Part shown: piece by piece, positions 1 through 13,400 of the stretch
How the letters are laid out: every line of letters starts with the position of its first letter
Position numbering within the stretch: position 1 is the first letter of the stretch
From: Ascaris suum
Taxonomy: Eukaryota; Nematoda; Chromadorea; Rhabditida; Ascarididae
Direction of reading: 5' to 3'
DNA: 64,000 nt
Assembly: GCA_013433145.1 (NCBI GenBank)
Contig: CM024170.1
Span: 11,259,866-11,323,865 of the forward strand
The notes under the pieces: model-generated
Told to the model about the DNA's origin: nothing
The model's database searches: none
What the model saw: the letters and a program-made list of their open reading frames with translations, nothing else
Made by a program: the position numbers and the translations under genes

Positions 1-276
1 AACCTTTCAAAGAACGTATTGGTTGGCTTGCGTTGGGGGTTCATTTCAAAGCGGTCTTAATTTTCTGTTTCGATAGGGAATTGGAGAATTGAAGTGCGAT
101 GAGCATTCTCTTCCCTCTTATCTGTATCAAACATGTATTTTTCTTATATTTCTTTCCAGAAAATCTATCGCCAGTCAAAGATTCCTTCATAGCATCTTAA
201 ACTCTACAGAGACAATCGCTTAAATGGTCATTGATTGAAAGTAATACTACTATTTGCGTAGATGCTTTCCGCTTAC

Positions 277-780
277 ATGGTTGACATTTCCTGCCAGGTA
301 ATCGAACCGGATCCGGAGAGACATCCAGATAACCAGGTTTACACTGGCATTTATAGCTGTCGAATGTATTCGAGCAAATTGCTGAACGGTCACAATCGTG
401 ATGTTGTTCACAACGATTAAACACTGCAAATGAATTCGTTGAAAAGAAATGTTGTTTCGTCTTTTTTCTCTTGTCTAAAACAAGTTCGAAGCATCTCATC
501 TTTTGATCATTCGTTCCGAAAATAAAACAATATCAATCATTCGAAGAAGTTTCCATGAAGAAAGACGACGAACATTCACGTACTAGTAAGTTGCCTATAA
601 CTGGCTAGTTTTTAGCTGAATGGTGATTGAATTCTGCTTTTATGCATATATATTCAAGAAGAACAAACCGATCGAAAGAAAGGAAAATAATCCAAAAAGA
701 AAATATCTTTCTTCTTAGTTGATACCTGTGCTTTTGAAAAGAGAGGATCTTTTACGTTCATAACCATAATTAAAACCTTC

Positions 781-845
<65 letters not shown>

Positions 846-2881
846 TTTGTTTTTAAGGTTATACAGTAAGTGGAAGTGATTACGATCGATAAAAATTCCT
901 CAAAGCATGTAAATAAAGTTTTGTAGTTTCTCGCTCGCCTTTAATGAAAATCTAAAGAAATATTAGGCAACTGAATTGATAAAGCAATGAATGCTAGCAC
1001 ACCTCGACACTTCCCATCGTGAGCAATGACGGCGGGATGCTCACATCGACAGCGATGCTGTCCTTCGAGGTATCTTCTGCAGACTTCGTTCAATGAACAA
1101 ACTGGCTGATGTATAGGATGACATTCAGATGGCTGCAATAATACTTTATTATCATACCAAGTGTCCATCAATCGGCGTCGAAGAGCTCTAAACAACGAAT
1201 AGCTTACGTCTAATGAGGGAATCGTGAAAGCGTGAGGCGATTCATCTAACAGACGCATATTTTTATGAATGATGAGGATAACTGTATGCAAAAGTCGAAA
1301 ACTAATAAAATTTACTGCTCTCGATCTTCGAGCACATAATATTTATGGTTTCATCCACTTCTCTCATATGCTGTAAACGACAACAGTCCTCTTCTCTCCC
1401 TCTCCCCCTCCCTCACTCACTTTGATTCCAACATTGCGTAGTCACCTCCAAACCGGAAGCAAATGTTTTAAACATGGAAAGAAACAAAAATTTGCCAACA
1501 ATATTCCAACAAAAGTGTAAATACAAATGACGAGTGCTTTTCTAATTTTTACAACTCAAAAACAATTATGGGCCAATATCTAAAATCACTTATACAACAT
1601 TCATTAAGAGGTATATCTACAATTCGATAAATATCATCTAATCATTTCTGAATTAAATCAAATAACAGCTCTTTACAAATTTAAGTCAAGCATATTGACT
1701 ATTAACAAGAATTTATTACTCTTTTTTTTTGCAGAAATAATGTATAGCATTTTTGCGATCTTTAGCAATAAGTGCATTTGCACGTGATTTTTCGAGTATT
1801 TTAGCCGCCTCAATTCGATACACATTAGAAAAATTTAATGTTTACCTTGAATTATTTCTGCTGAATTTTTTTATGAGCTTAAAAGTAATGGATTTTTTTT
1901 TCTTCAAATTTCCATTTATTTTTAAATGTTCAATGAAGCGTTGATAATTATAAAAAATTTAATTTCGACGAAAAAAAAAATTTTCCATCTTTTTGTGTAA
2001 TATTTGAAATGAATGAATTTTTACAATTTACACTATTCAAGGTGAACAACAATATAGAGAAAATGCGTTGAATGTGCTAAGAAAAATGAGAAATAATTTT
2101 AAGGTGAAAGTTCATTTCTACCTTAATAAAGCATTTCTTTTTTTTTTTGAAAGAAAAACCAAACAACAAGAAAGCGAATGAATTAATGAATAGTGAATTG
2201 ATAGCGGATTCATTTTTCTACTTGACGATGACCTTAGTGAATCATTCTTCTACTCTTCTCTCATCTTCTCTTAACGTGATCGTCTTTCGAAAGACGAAGT
2301 TTTGAAGGGCGAAAAATTGATTTCAAAGAAAAATTGAGTAAATTCACTTAGAATGCATCCATTAAAGAAAAAGATTTCATATAAAATTGAAAAGAATTTC
2401 CACATCAAACCTAAATCAAATGCAATATAAAATCAATCTTTATTAAAGTCTTGAAATTATACTTATTCAAATTCAACCGATAGCTAAGCTGATATACTAA
2501 TATAATGAACAAATTTAAACATTTCTAAGGTGAAATTGTATCATTTATTTTTGAGAAAAAGAATATTCCATACCGGAAATCCGAAATATCCTAATAATAT
2601 TCCATAAATATTTATCGACTTTTATATATAATATTCGGAAATTTAATACTCAAAAAATCGAATAGAACGATCGGTAAACAATCGTTTAGTATGAGCAAAA
2701 AAAAAAAAAATTTACTCATTTCTATTAGCCGCTATATTTTCAGCAAATATTCGAACGTTGAATATTACAAAAAATTACCTACACTATTGTTTCAATAAAC
2801 AAAAATATTGAAAGAAGAAAAATCCCCTCCAATTATCTCTATTAAATAGCCATTTTTAGAGGTAATTTCCCTTTGTAACGA

Positions 2882-2941
<60 letters not shown>

Positions 2942-5900
2942 CCTTGTCATTAGTGCAATACCGGAAAGAAAAGAAAGCAACACTCATTTGCATAAATCAA
3001 TTTCATTTTCTCTCAATAACGTTCTCATTTTTACATTTCTAAAAATATCTCTTCTATACAAATCGTATGTACTATTTCATAAATTTTTTAAAAAAATATA
3101 CCTATAAATTTTATTGAATATCTCTCTTTAATTTTGGATCAATGTATATGAAAAGAAAAAAAAAACGACGAAAATTAACCATAATATTTTCTTCACTGAG
3201 ACCATAGTAATCAAGAGTTTTTGGAGTGCTACATTGTCGACCTGGATAATGCGTTACGTTTGGACTTGTATCGACGAAACCTGGACGACATTTGCAAATA
3301 TACCTGCAAATGCTATGATTCAATATTATTTTACTTCCTCTTCTAAGTAAGACGATATAATTTAACTGCTCATCGCTTGATTAGCAAAATTTCATGATCC
3401 GTTATGTTCGTTGTGGAAATATCTATTGCCTGCATGATGCAATGCCAATCTAATAATCACAATCATCGCTTTTCAATAAATCATTATTTTTTATCTTTAG
3501 GTTCATATCTGCAAATATATTCTTTCTTGCAGATATTAACTTACCTATAAATGAATAAAATTTTATAGATGTATCTATAAAAATGGAAAATCCACTGAGT
3601 AAAAAATATGTATTCCAAAATTGCAACTTTTTAATGAACACAAGAAATAAACATTTCAATGGTGAAAAATCTTAAGCGTATGACTTCAAACGAAAGAAAA
3701 AAAAGCGCCTCCCATTTGCACATTCAATAGTGTAATATTTTGCATACACATTGTCTAACAACCTATCGAGAATTCAATGAGCGAAAAATATGCGAAGCGT
3801 CCAAAAATGCTCTCGGCTTTCCAGTGTTTGTTGATATTCAATTTCGGATACATTTTAAGTTGGGCAACGGTCAATGACGATGTTATCGTTTAAAATATTT
3901 GCACATTGTGTTGTTTTATCTAAAGTTTTTCACACATTTTTCCTTGTTTGGAATACTCCCGGATATTCCACAGTCAACAAATATGCCTGAAAATTGTCCT
4001 CGTAACGTATACCATCTAGTGGATTCGAATAGGAATACAACAAATCATAATATAAGCGGATATCTCTATTTCTGAAGCTTTTGCCGGATTGCTTAAAAGG
4101 TGACAAAAAAAATTTCAGCGAATATATTCACCCATCCGGCTGATCGATGCAATCCGCATTCGACGAACAGTCATTCTCACCATTAGTGCATTCGTTGACG
4201 ATTTCAACACACTAAATCGAAACATATTAGACCGCTGAACGTTAATCTGACTCATAACAACAACATCAGCTATTTCATGTTTGTAGAAATAGCAAAAAAA
4301 TTTTGCTGCAATGGAAGCGAAAAAAAATGGGGGGGGGGGGGGAAATAAGCTATGAATCATAAACGCTAAGCCTGAAATTCCAATTTAGGCAACATGCCAA
4401 GTTTAATCCTGTTTATAAGCTTACATCCTGTATTCCGAATATAAATCCGGAATAATATTCTAGGGAACGCTTCAATAGCTCAAGCACTGTTAACTTATTT
4501 TGTTAAACAAACATATAAACTAACTGAAATGACTATTTCTTACGCTCATATATTTCTGTAATTAAGAAATGATATCTTAGAGGTAGCGCCAGAGCATTCC
4601 ACTTTCTTCTATACGAATAAATTTACACTTCTCTATGACTATATGGAAAGAGGGATAATCATCATTTCATCCTTCTTAGTATCTACTCGCAGTTTAACAA
4701 AAAAAAAGCTCTATTGCGGCCATAATATTCGACAATGGATGAAATTGAAAAATTTGTTCGCTTCATGCACACTTAATGGATCGATCAGTTTCAAAATAAC
4801 ACAAAAAATATGCATCGATCATTGAAAATTTCAATAAATCTCAAATGAAACGAATGCAGTTAAGCAATTTCTATTGCATATTTATGTGAATTGAAACACC
4901 TTTCGATAAATTAAGATCGATTCACTCATTTATTCTCTATTCAGAGTTCATCTCATCTCATAAATGTTGGGATTTTTTTTTTGTGTTTCTTTATCGATCC
5001 GCTTACTAAGAAAAGATCGTGTAGAAAGTTATTTTTTAATAGTCAAATATTGTATGTATTCCAAAGACATATTCAACTGATTCTCATAAAGATTTCATTG
5101 TGGGATTTCGCATCGTTGAAACATCATAAGAGATTATTTCAAAGCAGTTTTCACAAAAAGTCAATTGCGACTGTTGTTCAAAGAGCAATTTTACTGAACA
5201 ACAAAATAAATCGCCGATTGAAAAAATTGTAAAATGAAATTCGAGCAGGCATAAAAATTCAGAAAAATACAAGTAAATTTATCTTTTCCGAGCAATTTTG
5301 CTTTCAAAAATACTAACATATAAATATTAAAAATTTCACTTAAAGAAAAGTTTACTTTTCTGCCCGGAAGCAATGAATATTGCGCGCTAATGTCTGTGAA
5401 TCCAGGTTTGCAGATACATGTAAAACCGTCGGCGGTATCCTGACATGCTGCATTCTCCGGACAATCAACGCCGTATTTCTGAGGTTCTGCACACTCATCA
5501 ACCTTCGGTTGACAAATCCGACCAGGCTTCTTTACAGGATCTTCGGATACATCGGCAAATCCAGGTAAACATTCGCATAAATACCCCTCAGTCTGAAATT
5601 TTGCCTCACAATGTTACCAGAGCTGCTGTCCTTTCTCTAGCGAGCTTGCTGACGTTCTGTATTTTGCCCTTACATCCAATAGTACAATTACAAAAGTAAG
5701 AGTACCAGGAAGTCAGCTGTTTAAGTGAAATACATCGCAAGATAACAAACTGGGGAAATAATACTAGCAGCTTGTCGTAGAAGTATAAATGTGTGCAAAT
5801 GAACTAAAAGATTAATCAAAATATTACATAAATAGCAAAAGCATTATGAAATTCTTTAAATATTTATATTTATACTCCGATATAGGAATTAATTTCTGCA

Positions 5901-7422
5901 ACGGAAAGAAGCACTTTACCAGTTGAAGAGAATTCTATTGAACATTTTTTGGAAGTCGACGACTTCTAAGAGAAGCCCATTGTCAAAGTTTGCTCCCATA
6001 AGATACAGCTATTAGATCACATGACCTTCATAAATGATTACAGGAGAGAGCTGATGAAGGAGCGAAATTGAAGTTAGGACAACTTCGAATGAAAGCCGCT
6101 TCAACCGAAACTTGAAAATCATTTTACAAGCCAGATTCAAGCTGATTCTGATTTTCTTCCCCTTTCCTATCGATGAATCTTCTCAACTGCAATAAGCGCA
6201 CTCCTTGAAACTAGAAAACAGTTCACCTGATCGATACACCTGGCATTTTCATGGCAATCATTGAGACGTTGTTCGCCACACTCATCGATCAGAATGCAAC
6301 GACCGTCCGGAAGCCGACTAACACCAGTGGGGCATTCACAACTATAGCCGCCATCTTTGAAAGTGCACACCTCGCTCTTCTTCTGATCACAAGACAAAGG
6401 ATCGTTGACTTTACATTCCCAACGACCACCTACAAAAATGACATCAATCAAAATAATAATTTTGAAGCAACTAATGTAATTCGCGACTATGATTCAAACA
6501 ATATAAAATTATATAATTCAAAAATCGAGAAATTATAGTATTTTAGGATTTCATAATTTTTAACACACACATTTAAAAATTATTTTGATGCATAGCAATT
6601 TATTTGAGAATTCAATAAGTTAGAATTTCAAATTTCTTCTTTCACTTTTTCATCGTATGTTTTTGGTGCTGTTCTGGAAGAAGGTGTGGCAAAAAAAAAA
6701 ACGATCATTGATATTCTTGATTTTTTGATGAGTGAAACATTGGCAAACGTAAATGAATCGTTTTATATTCTTTCAAAGAAAAATAAATTTCTCAACACAA
6801 TTTCGAAGTTTTCTCGAGAAAAATAATGAATTTCAAATATACGCATATATCCACTATAATCATCCCTATGAAAAAAAAATCATTGTTTTTCATTCATCGT
6901 TTAAAAATTATAGATTTGATTACATCTGACTAAGATTGAGTCTATTATTTAATCGGGCTAACAATGAGCTAACAGTGCACCTCAAAGTAAACCATTCGTA
7001 AACAATATAATTTCATATGAAAACTCTGACGCTTGAAGCTTCATGCTCTATAAAGAGTTTAGCCGAAAATACTAAAAACTATTAGCAATAATGAAATTAT
7101 GATAGATATTTTCAATAAAAAAAGTTACAATTACTTTTACTTTCTAAAAATTGTTATTCTACGAAACGTACTAATATCCTTACCTCGAATAAAGAATTTC
7201 TACTGAGGCGATAGGTTTTTTGTTGAGATAACAAAAAAAAATCATCTCATAAATTCATGATGTTTAAACGCTTTAAAAAAAGTAAAGGATAAGAAAAGAA
7301 AAATAGGATAGAATAAAATGAATGCTACACAGACCATAAGCGTCTTCTTGGGCGAGCACAGAAGAACCAATGCAAAAAACGGCCACCAACGGCAGCAGCA
7401 GCCGTAATTTGCTTTGCGGCAT
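277..7422 (-). CDS. MUP-4/MUA-3-type EGF-repeat adhesion receptor, N-terminal part (gene continues past the left edge)
   Basis: Exons on the minus strand, in coding order: signal peptide 7422 to about 7330; EGF exons 6429-6227, 5592-5356, 4211-4132, 3303 to about 3190, 1187-1003 and 423-277. The start ATG opens MPQSKLRLLLPLVAVFC, a typical signal peptide, 16 nt after a TTTTCAG acceptor. The first EGF unit carries LPDGRC followed by DECGEQRLNDC. Several later units share an extended loop of the form GF-x-D-x-S, then about 8 residues, then PGR-x-C. Known family: nematode transmembrane receptors MUP-4 and MUA-3, which tie the apical epidermal surface to the cuticle through intermediate filaments. 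Their von Willebrand A, SEA, transmembrane and cytoplasmic parts would lie beyond base 1. I found no LDL-receptor class A exon between signal peptide and first EGF, which leans towards MUP-4. Some small exons are probably missed. Which paralog it is remains unsure. Confidence 0.8.
781..844. repeat. (TA)n microsatellite in an adhesion-receptor intron
   Basis: About 31 uninterrupted TA dinucleotides, between the exons at 277-423 and 1003-1187. It is likely length-polymorphic; no coding potential. Confidence 0.97.
2885..2938. repeat. (TA)n microsatellite in an adhesion-receptor intron
   Basis: About 27 TA units. It lies between the EGF exons at 1003-1187 and 3190-3303, and an Ile-Tyr run in an open frame across it is spurious. 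Confidence 0.97.
4329..4342. repeat. Poly-G tract in an intron
   Basis: A run of about 14 G after an A tract, just upstream in transcript order of the EGF exon 4211-4132. On the coding strand it is a C run, so it could act as part of an odd polypyrimidine tract. Sequence length here may be unreliable. Confidence 0.85.
5356..5592 (-). CDS. EGF exon with two EGF units of the MUP-4/MUA-3-like gene
   Basis: A 237-nt exon between a TTTCAG acceptor and an AAAA|GTAAAC donor. It encodes the end of one EGF unit (CECLPGFADVSEDP, then KKPGRIC), a calcium-binding-type linker V-D-E-C, a full unit with the C-x-E-N-A-A-C core, and a second CKPGF-T-D-I-S ending LLPGRK. The spacing of Cys and the DVS...PGR signature repeat those of exons 3303-3190 and 423-277. 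An open frame on the opposite strand over the same bases is a shadow. Confidence 0.82.
7330..7422 (-). CDS. Exon 1 of the MUP-4/MUA-3-like gene (signal peptide)
   Basis: About 30 residues: short basic start (Lys-Leu-Arg), hydrophobic core LLLPLVAVFCIGSSVLA, and a probable cleavage after Ala before Gln-Glu-Asp. Upstream in the transcript is GTTTTCAG at 7439-7446, so the open frame above the ATG is probably not translated. The 3' boundary is not decided: GT dinucleotides allow an end at 7329 or 7331. The protein would enter the secretory pathway, as expected of a type I surface receptor. Confidence 0.7.
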
Positions 7423-7438
7423 CAAACGAGAATCACTC

Positions 7439-7446
7439 CTGAAAAC
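7439..7446 (-). promoter_or_regulatory. Probable spliced-leader (trans-splice) acceptor for the adhesion receptor
   Basis: GTTTTCAG on the minus strand ends 16 nt before the signal-peptide ATG. No coding exon is evident upstream. In nematodes an acceptor this close to the first ATG normally marks spliced-leader addition. A cis-spliced 5' UTR exon is the alternative. Confidence 0.5.
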
Positions 7447-10400
7447 AACAATCCATGCCATTGGCTATCTATATTTTGCAGTATGTGACTGCTCAGAACG
7501 TAGAATCGAATAAACGAATGAGGAATGATACATATTACAAGCGAAAAATATGATGTAAGAATATAGCGTTTTTTATTAGAGGCATTACTTCTCCATTGCC
7601 AAATTCATAGAATAACGAAATTTTTGTGGGAATCAAGTGCAAATATATGCGATCATCAAGCATGCGAGTGAAACTGCAGAAAAGATCGCGTCTCTCGTTT
7701 AACCTACAGACACAGGCATACAGATAGAAAACTACAATGCTTAATGCATATATTCTATTACATGTGTTTTGCATCAAATGTATTCCATTTAATGAGAGCC
7801 TAATAGGCTCATAAATGGAGAGTGAATGAAAAAAAGCAGTTGAGAGGTCGTAAAGTTTCCGCAAAACTTGAAGTGCTCACGCGTAGGCAAGCAAGCTCCT
7901 TTGCTGCAATGCTCCTTTCCGTGCGACTATATGTTATTTTCGCTCGCATCTACATCACAAAATTACCACATATATCATCATCAGCTATGTAATTCGCCTT
8001 TTTAAGTATGCTTTCATTGCAATATCATTTTTCAAATAATACGGAATATTCAAATCTATCAGTTGATTTCGAAATATCTGATCGTCGGATTTTCCCAGTT
8101 TTAGCAGCAGGACATTATAAGAATTTTTTCATAACTGCGGAGTTCCTGAACTCATCAGCTTCAATCTCAATTGAGCGGCATATCTAATTTCGAGCTCAAT
8201 GTTCCTCAACTCATCAACGCCACCTTATCTCATAAAAGCAGAAACGAGCCCCAATTTAGCAACTATCAGCACTTGAATGGCATGCCTAATCATTCCAAGT
8301 GTCAAAATTCGAGCTCACACAAGAATTGAATATCACAGCACAGTAAATAACACTCAGGTATGGCCATATTTGTCTATTCGAACATATATTTCATGCGACG
8401 TATAAAAATAAATTAATTGCGGTAAAACTAGTTTATGCACTGAATCATCATTCAAATATTCCAAATAAATTGGACAATCAAACCTATGCGACGTTTACAC
8501 GGTCCAATTTAACACAGTTTAATATTTTATTTTCGGCTTTTTGGTTTTTAAGTGTTATTTTATTTGCTTTTGTAGAAAAAATTTAGCCCTCCTTGAGATA
8601 GAAAAATCATTTCAAAAACTCTTTTGTATCATTTATTCGATGTGTGATAGAACCGCTTTCATTTCAATTATTTCCAGCCATCTGAGAATAACTTTCTAAT
8701 TCCACAATTTCCTCAAAAATTGGAATACTTACTTTTTAAAGGATTTAAAACTGTCTAGTGTATTAATTTCAAAATTATACAATATTCTGCATTTGAATAT
8801 TTCTTGTGCTTAAGCTAAATGATGAACTCGAACATGTTTGGCTAGATTGAGTGGAAATAGTTGAACTTAGTAGACCTCTTGTGCCAACACCTCTAATTGA
8901 TCAGCTCTAAAACGGTCATATTTCAATTCTTCGTTGAATAATGGATTCTTTCGGAAAGCATACATCCACGCCGATATGAAAAGCAGTATAATATTGTATA
9001 CATAAATACTATGAGGGAAAAATTCCCAATGAAAATATTCACTTAAATAATAATTTTTGCATTTACCTTGACCTAATTACTCAGTAAATACTCGGATAGT
9101 TGAACAAATTCAATAAACATTCATAATGGAAACTTTAGGACGTAAAATAAAATCTTAACAAAATAAGCAAGAAAATATTCAATAAATATGCCTGTTTCCA
9201 TTTCAACCATGCTCATTCTAGTGTACTAATGCATGTACCTCTTTTTGAAGTATGCGATACGACAACAGAACAAATTGATGTGTTTTTTCTGCATATTTTA
9301 GTGCGATGTATTTAACGTTTTCATCAAATTCATGCGACGAATGATTAAACAAAGATTCAATTTCTTAGAAATTACGTTTCAATGTTCTTGAAGAAATTTT
9401 TACAAGAAACGAAAAATTGTACTGGCGGATTTGAGCGAGAAAAACGTCATGCATGTTTGCACAATATAAAAATCTCCTTCAAAAAATTCATTGAGGATTT
9501 TAGAAACTTTTCTTCTCACTTGATAGCAATAGTTGGGGAGAGAAAAAAAAGAGGTATTCAGAAAATGCATAGGAGCGCTAAATTATTTTTCTGCTAGCTT
9601 TAAGAGAAAGAAAAAGTTGAACATAAGTTTGTTAATCACAAAAAAATTCCTTTCATGCAACAGTGACTGATATAGATATTCCTTCTAGTGATGCAGAAAA
9701 GAATACAATACTACCTATTTGCAGTGATGATTCAGAAAAACCTACAGTCTAAGGAAATGTGTTCATTAAAAGTGATAGCTTATTGCTGATACTTCTAACG
9801 CAAAGATCACGCATATACATCATCAACGGTTCCTCTCACCACAACGATGCGCACTACGATAGCTGTTCTAACTATACAGATTGATCGTAATATCATCACA
9901 TTAAACAGCTGTAGAAATATTTTCTGGCCTTCAGAAACACTGCATCCTATTTGCTTTTAGCTTTTTATCATCTAATCACTGAATAGGAGTGGATTTGGAG
10001 AATACAATTTTCAACACCTTCATAGTGATTTTTTTTTTTTGTAATCAACTCAAGCAGTGGAATAACAACGAAGAAAATATCAAAAATAAATTGCTCAAAG
10101 AATAAATTTCAACGAATAAAGCACATTTCCCACTCTACAGAAGTGGCACTACAGCAGTGCAAAATGGAACAACATACTCTCCATCCATCCATCGCATTAC
10201 ATGATGCGCTCGTTTCGCTTGATAATCCTAGCGTTCGATCGACGAACAAAATCGCTCTATTCCTATAGAATAGCTATTTGCAGTTTATACGGAATGCTCA
10301 ATCAAATACAAAATGCCGCAACCTATCCCTATTTAGTCCTTATACATCATAATATTCATCCTCGTTTAACCTCTACTACCGATATTAATGCAAAGAAAAA

Positions 10401-13400
10401 CGGTATCTCATTTAGATAAAGGGTCGTTTAAATAGAAGAAATGCGTTTATTTTTAGGTTAATGAGACATCATCGTCAGATAAACAAAATTACAACGATTA
10501 AACGTTGCGTTCAGAAGTGAAATTAAAGACGTTTACATTGAAAGAGAATTTGCGTTGAAATCTCTAGTGAAATATTTTCCATAATCAATAGAACTTTAAT
10601 TGAATTTTAGGATATAAACGAGTTCCACACTCCACTATTAATGTTTCAAGTCATTTTATAAATTATTTGCCAATCCGTCTTTAAATTACGAAATGCGGAA
10701 ATGATTCTCAATATTTGAGAAACGAAAATCGGTGTCATTCTGCAATGTTTAGCCAAATAAATGCATTCTTATTACAGCGGGCAAATGAAACAATATATGC
10801 TAGTGAATTACTTGATATTATTTAATTATAGATATTCATGAAAGAGCTACTAATCTCAACTCGATAAGGTTAATATATCTCATAAATCATTGTGCATGAA
10901 AAATAAATATTATTGCCTAAATCAAATTCGATTCTATTCCTCCCCTCCTTCTCTCATAAGTATGAAAAATTATACATCCTTACCGTCTACGTAATTCATC
11001 GTATGCAACGCGTATCGTCGGTATAATTTGCAGCCTCCCCTCTATCAACTGAACAATATGAAATCCTCCATCTGCACAAATCAATGCTCTCTATTGCATT
11101 TTTTTGAGCAAATCGAAATCAAAAATAATAGCCAACACAATGATCATGTGAACTATAAATCTATAAAAGTGGAGAAAACTTGTAGATGTGCATTAAAATG
11201 CAAATTACTGCCAATAAAATGAAGAAAGGAAGCGGTGCTTTTTTCCATGAAAATTCCTCCAGATGCTCGAAGCAATTTTTTTGTCTCAGTATAAGAAAGA
11301 ATAATTGCGTAGAAGATGGTTCAATTGTGAACACGCACATCGACGCCTACCAGTTGTGAAAACATAAAACTTGTTCCCATCATGAGAGAAATACGTTCGA
11401 AAGTGAAATTTTACTCGACGCCGATCACTTTGATTCATAATGCTCATTAATAGCTATTTAACCTTATAATTACTCGAGGTTTATTGCTCTCCTTTAAAAA
11501 ATATAAAATAATAAGCAAATAAAAGTAAATGATGAAATGTATAGCATAAAAATTTTCTAAGGATATTCGAAATATAAAGAGAAATGAGCAAAAGAAAAAA
11601 ATATTAGAAACGAATTGATCGTTCTCGTTGAAATATTTAGCGAGCATTTAAAAAGATAAATGTAATTGTATGTTGTCTGAGATGAAATGAAAAATGCTCG
11701 TTACTTGTGAATAGAGCTCGAAGTAATAACAGAAGAGCGGAATATACTGAATTCGTTATGGAATTTAGACCGAAATTAGTGAATAAATAAGTTGAATTTT
11801 AAATTTGCATACTGTTACTTTTTTATTGGGAGGAGGGGGGAGGGGGTATGGACAAAAAACATCTGAGTAAATCTTCGACGTTAGTATCATTCAGCATGAG
11901 GTCTTTATTTTAAAAAGATAGTATTATGAACAGAAATCGTCAAGTTGGGGGGGGGCGCAGAAGATGATCGCTCGAACGAAATCGAGTTCGCAAAATTAGT
12001 CAATAGGTATAAGGTATGAGAATAGAAATTGACAGATTTGAAGCAGATAGGTGTACCACAAAAGTTGTGCTAGATATAAATGACAAAAAAGGAGGAAGGA
12101 TTGTGCATTAAATTATATCTCAAATCATTTTGCATTAAATCGATGAGTAAAAATTAGCCATGCATTCAAAGGAAATGTCGCGAAAATTGTTGACGATTTT
12201 CTAAGAGAGTGAATTCATTAGATATTCTGATTCAATATGTAAGACACGTAAATGCACATTATCGTGTAATTCAATTATAATAGTGAGCATACGGCTTAGT
12301 GAAGCAGAAAAGAATGAAAAAGAAATGCTTGAGTTGATGCAGATAAGATATCAGAAATCAAGGATTGAGAAGTTTCGAAATGATTTTTCTGTCATGCTAA
12401 AACTTTTCAAACTTGAAATCAGCATTGAAAAAGGTTTTGCTTTAGCTCAACATTCCATAGAGTATTCAAAAATATATGAAATCTTTTTTTCTCGCTGAAG
12501 GTAAACAATTCACAGTGAAATCTATATCGATAAGTTTAAAATTGTTCACCATTGAAACTACGATTCCGTATGAAAATTATACGTCATATATGTGGCTCGA
12601 AAATTTCGCCTATTCATCCGCCGAACAAAAAAAAAGGCGTTGCGATGTTCTCCTTTTCACGGCCAATCAAGAGCATGAATTAGACGACATCTTTCAACGG
12701 ATGCTCCTCATATTTGGTAGTGTCTTTTGCACTTGAGAGTTGTTACACGTTAATGTACGCTGCATATTGAAAATTGCGGATCTCAATTATGCGAAATCGT
12801 TTTCCGCAAATCGTACAAACTGATTTCCCGATCTTCTATAAACCTGTCTTTGAATTGCTCCATGTCAACACCATTAAATAACTCTCAAAAACAACTGCAT
12901 CACTGTGTTAGGCGCATATAGGAAACACCTCGATGGGACCTGGTGCAGCGATACGCAGTGATGAGTGATCCCGGCGTATTATCGGCAAATCCATAGTCAA
13001 ATTCCCCCAGAACTTTATTTGCCTAGGAAATTCGACTCCACCCGATCATAATGCGCATATCATTGTTTCGCAAGCAGTCGGCGACCAAGGAACGATGCGA
13101 ATGTTGCCCTGAGAGGCAAGATTCCGGGACCGCCTATAACTGCTCCCGATTCTGGCGCATCCAGAAATTCCTTTCAATAAATAAGTGGAAACTGAACAGA
13201 TTGGTCGCGCATTGCACATGAAATATTGGCACGCGTTTCACGACAGGTAGGGTTCTGGAAAACTAAGCAAATGAATTTATGAAGGAGTTTTACTTCAGTT
13301 TCGCAAAAGACCCTTTGCGCAGCCTCGTTAACGAATTTATCGAGTTCACCACTTCAAATATTTTTATTCTATGCTTTGCATTCATGGAAACCTATTGCTG

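Noticed and set aside
2792..2983. Minus-strand frame with a long Ile-Tyr repeat
   Set aside because: It translates the TA microsatellite.
5380..5699. Plus-strand open frames of 62 and 84 codons
   Set aside because: They lie opposite the well-supported EGF exon 5592-5356 and the intron beside it.
12283..12736. Two overlapping plus-strand frames, the first Lys/Glu-rich
   Set aside because: No splice context, no recognised domain, and the first begins with a non-ATG codon; weak beyond base composition.
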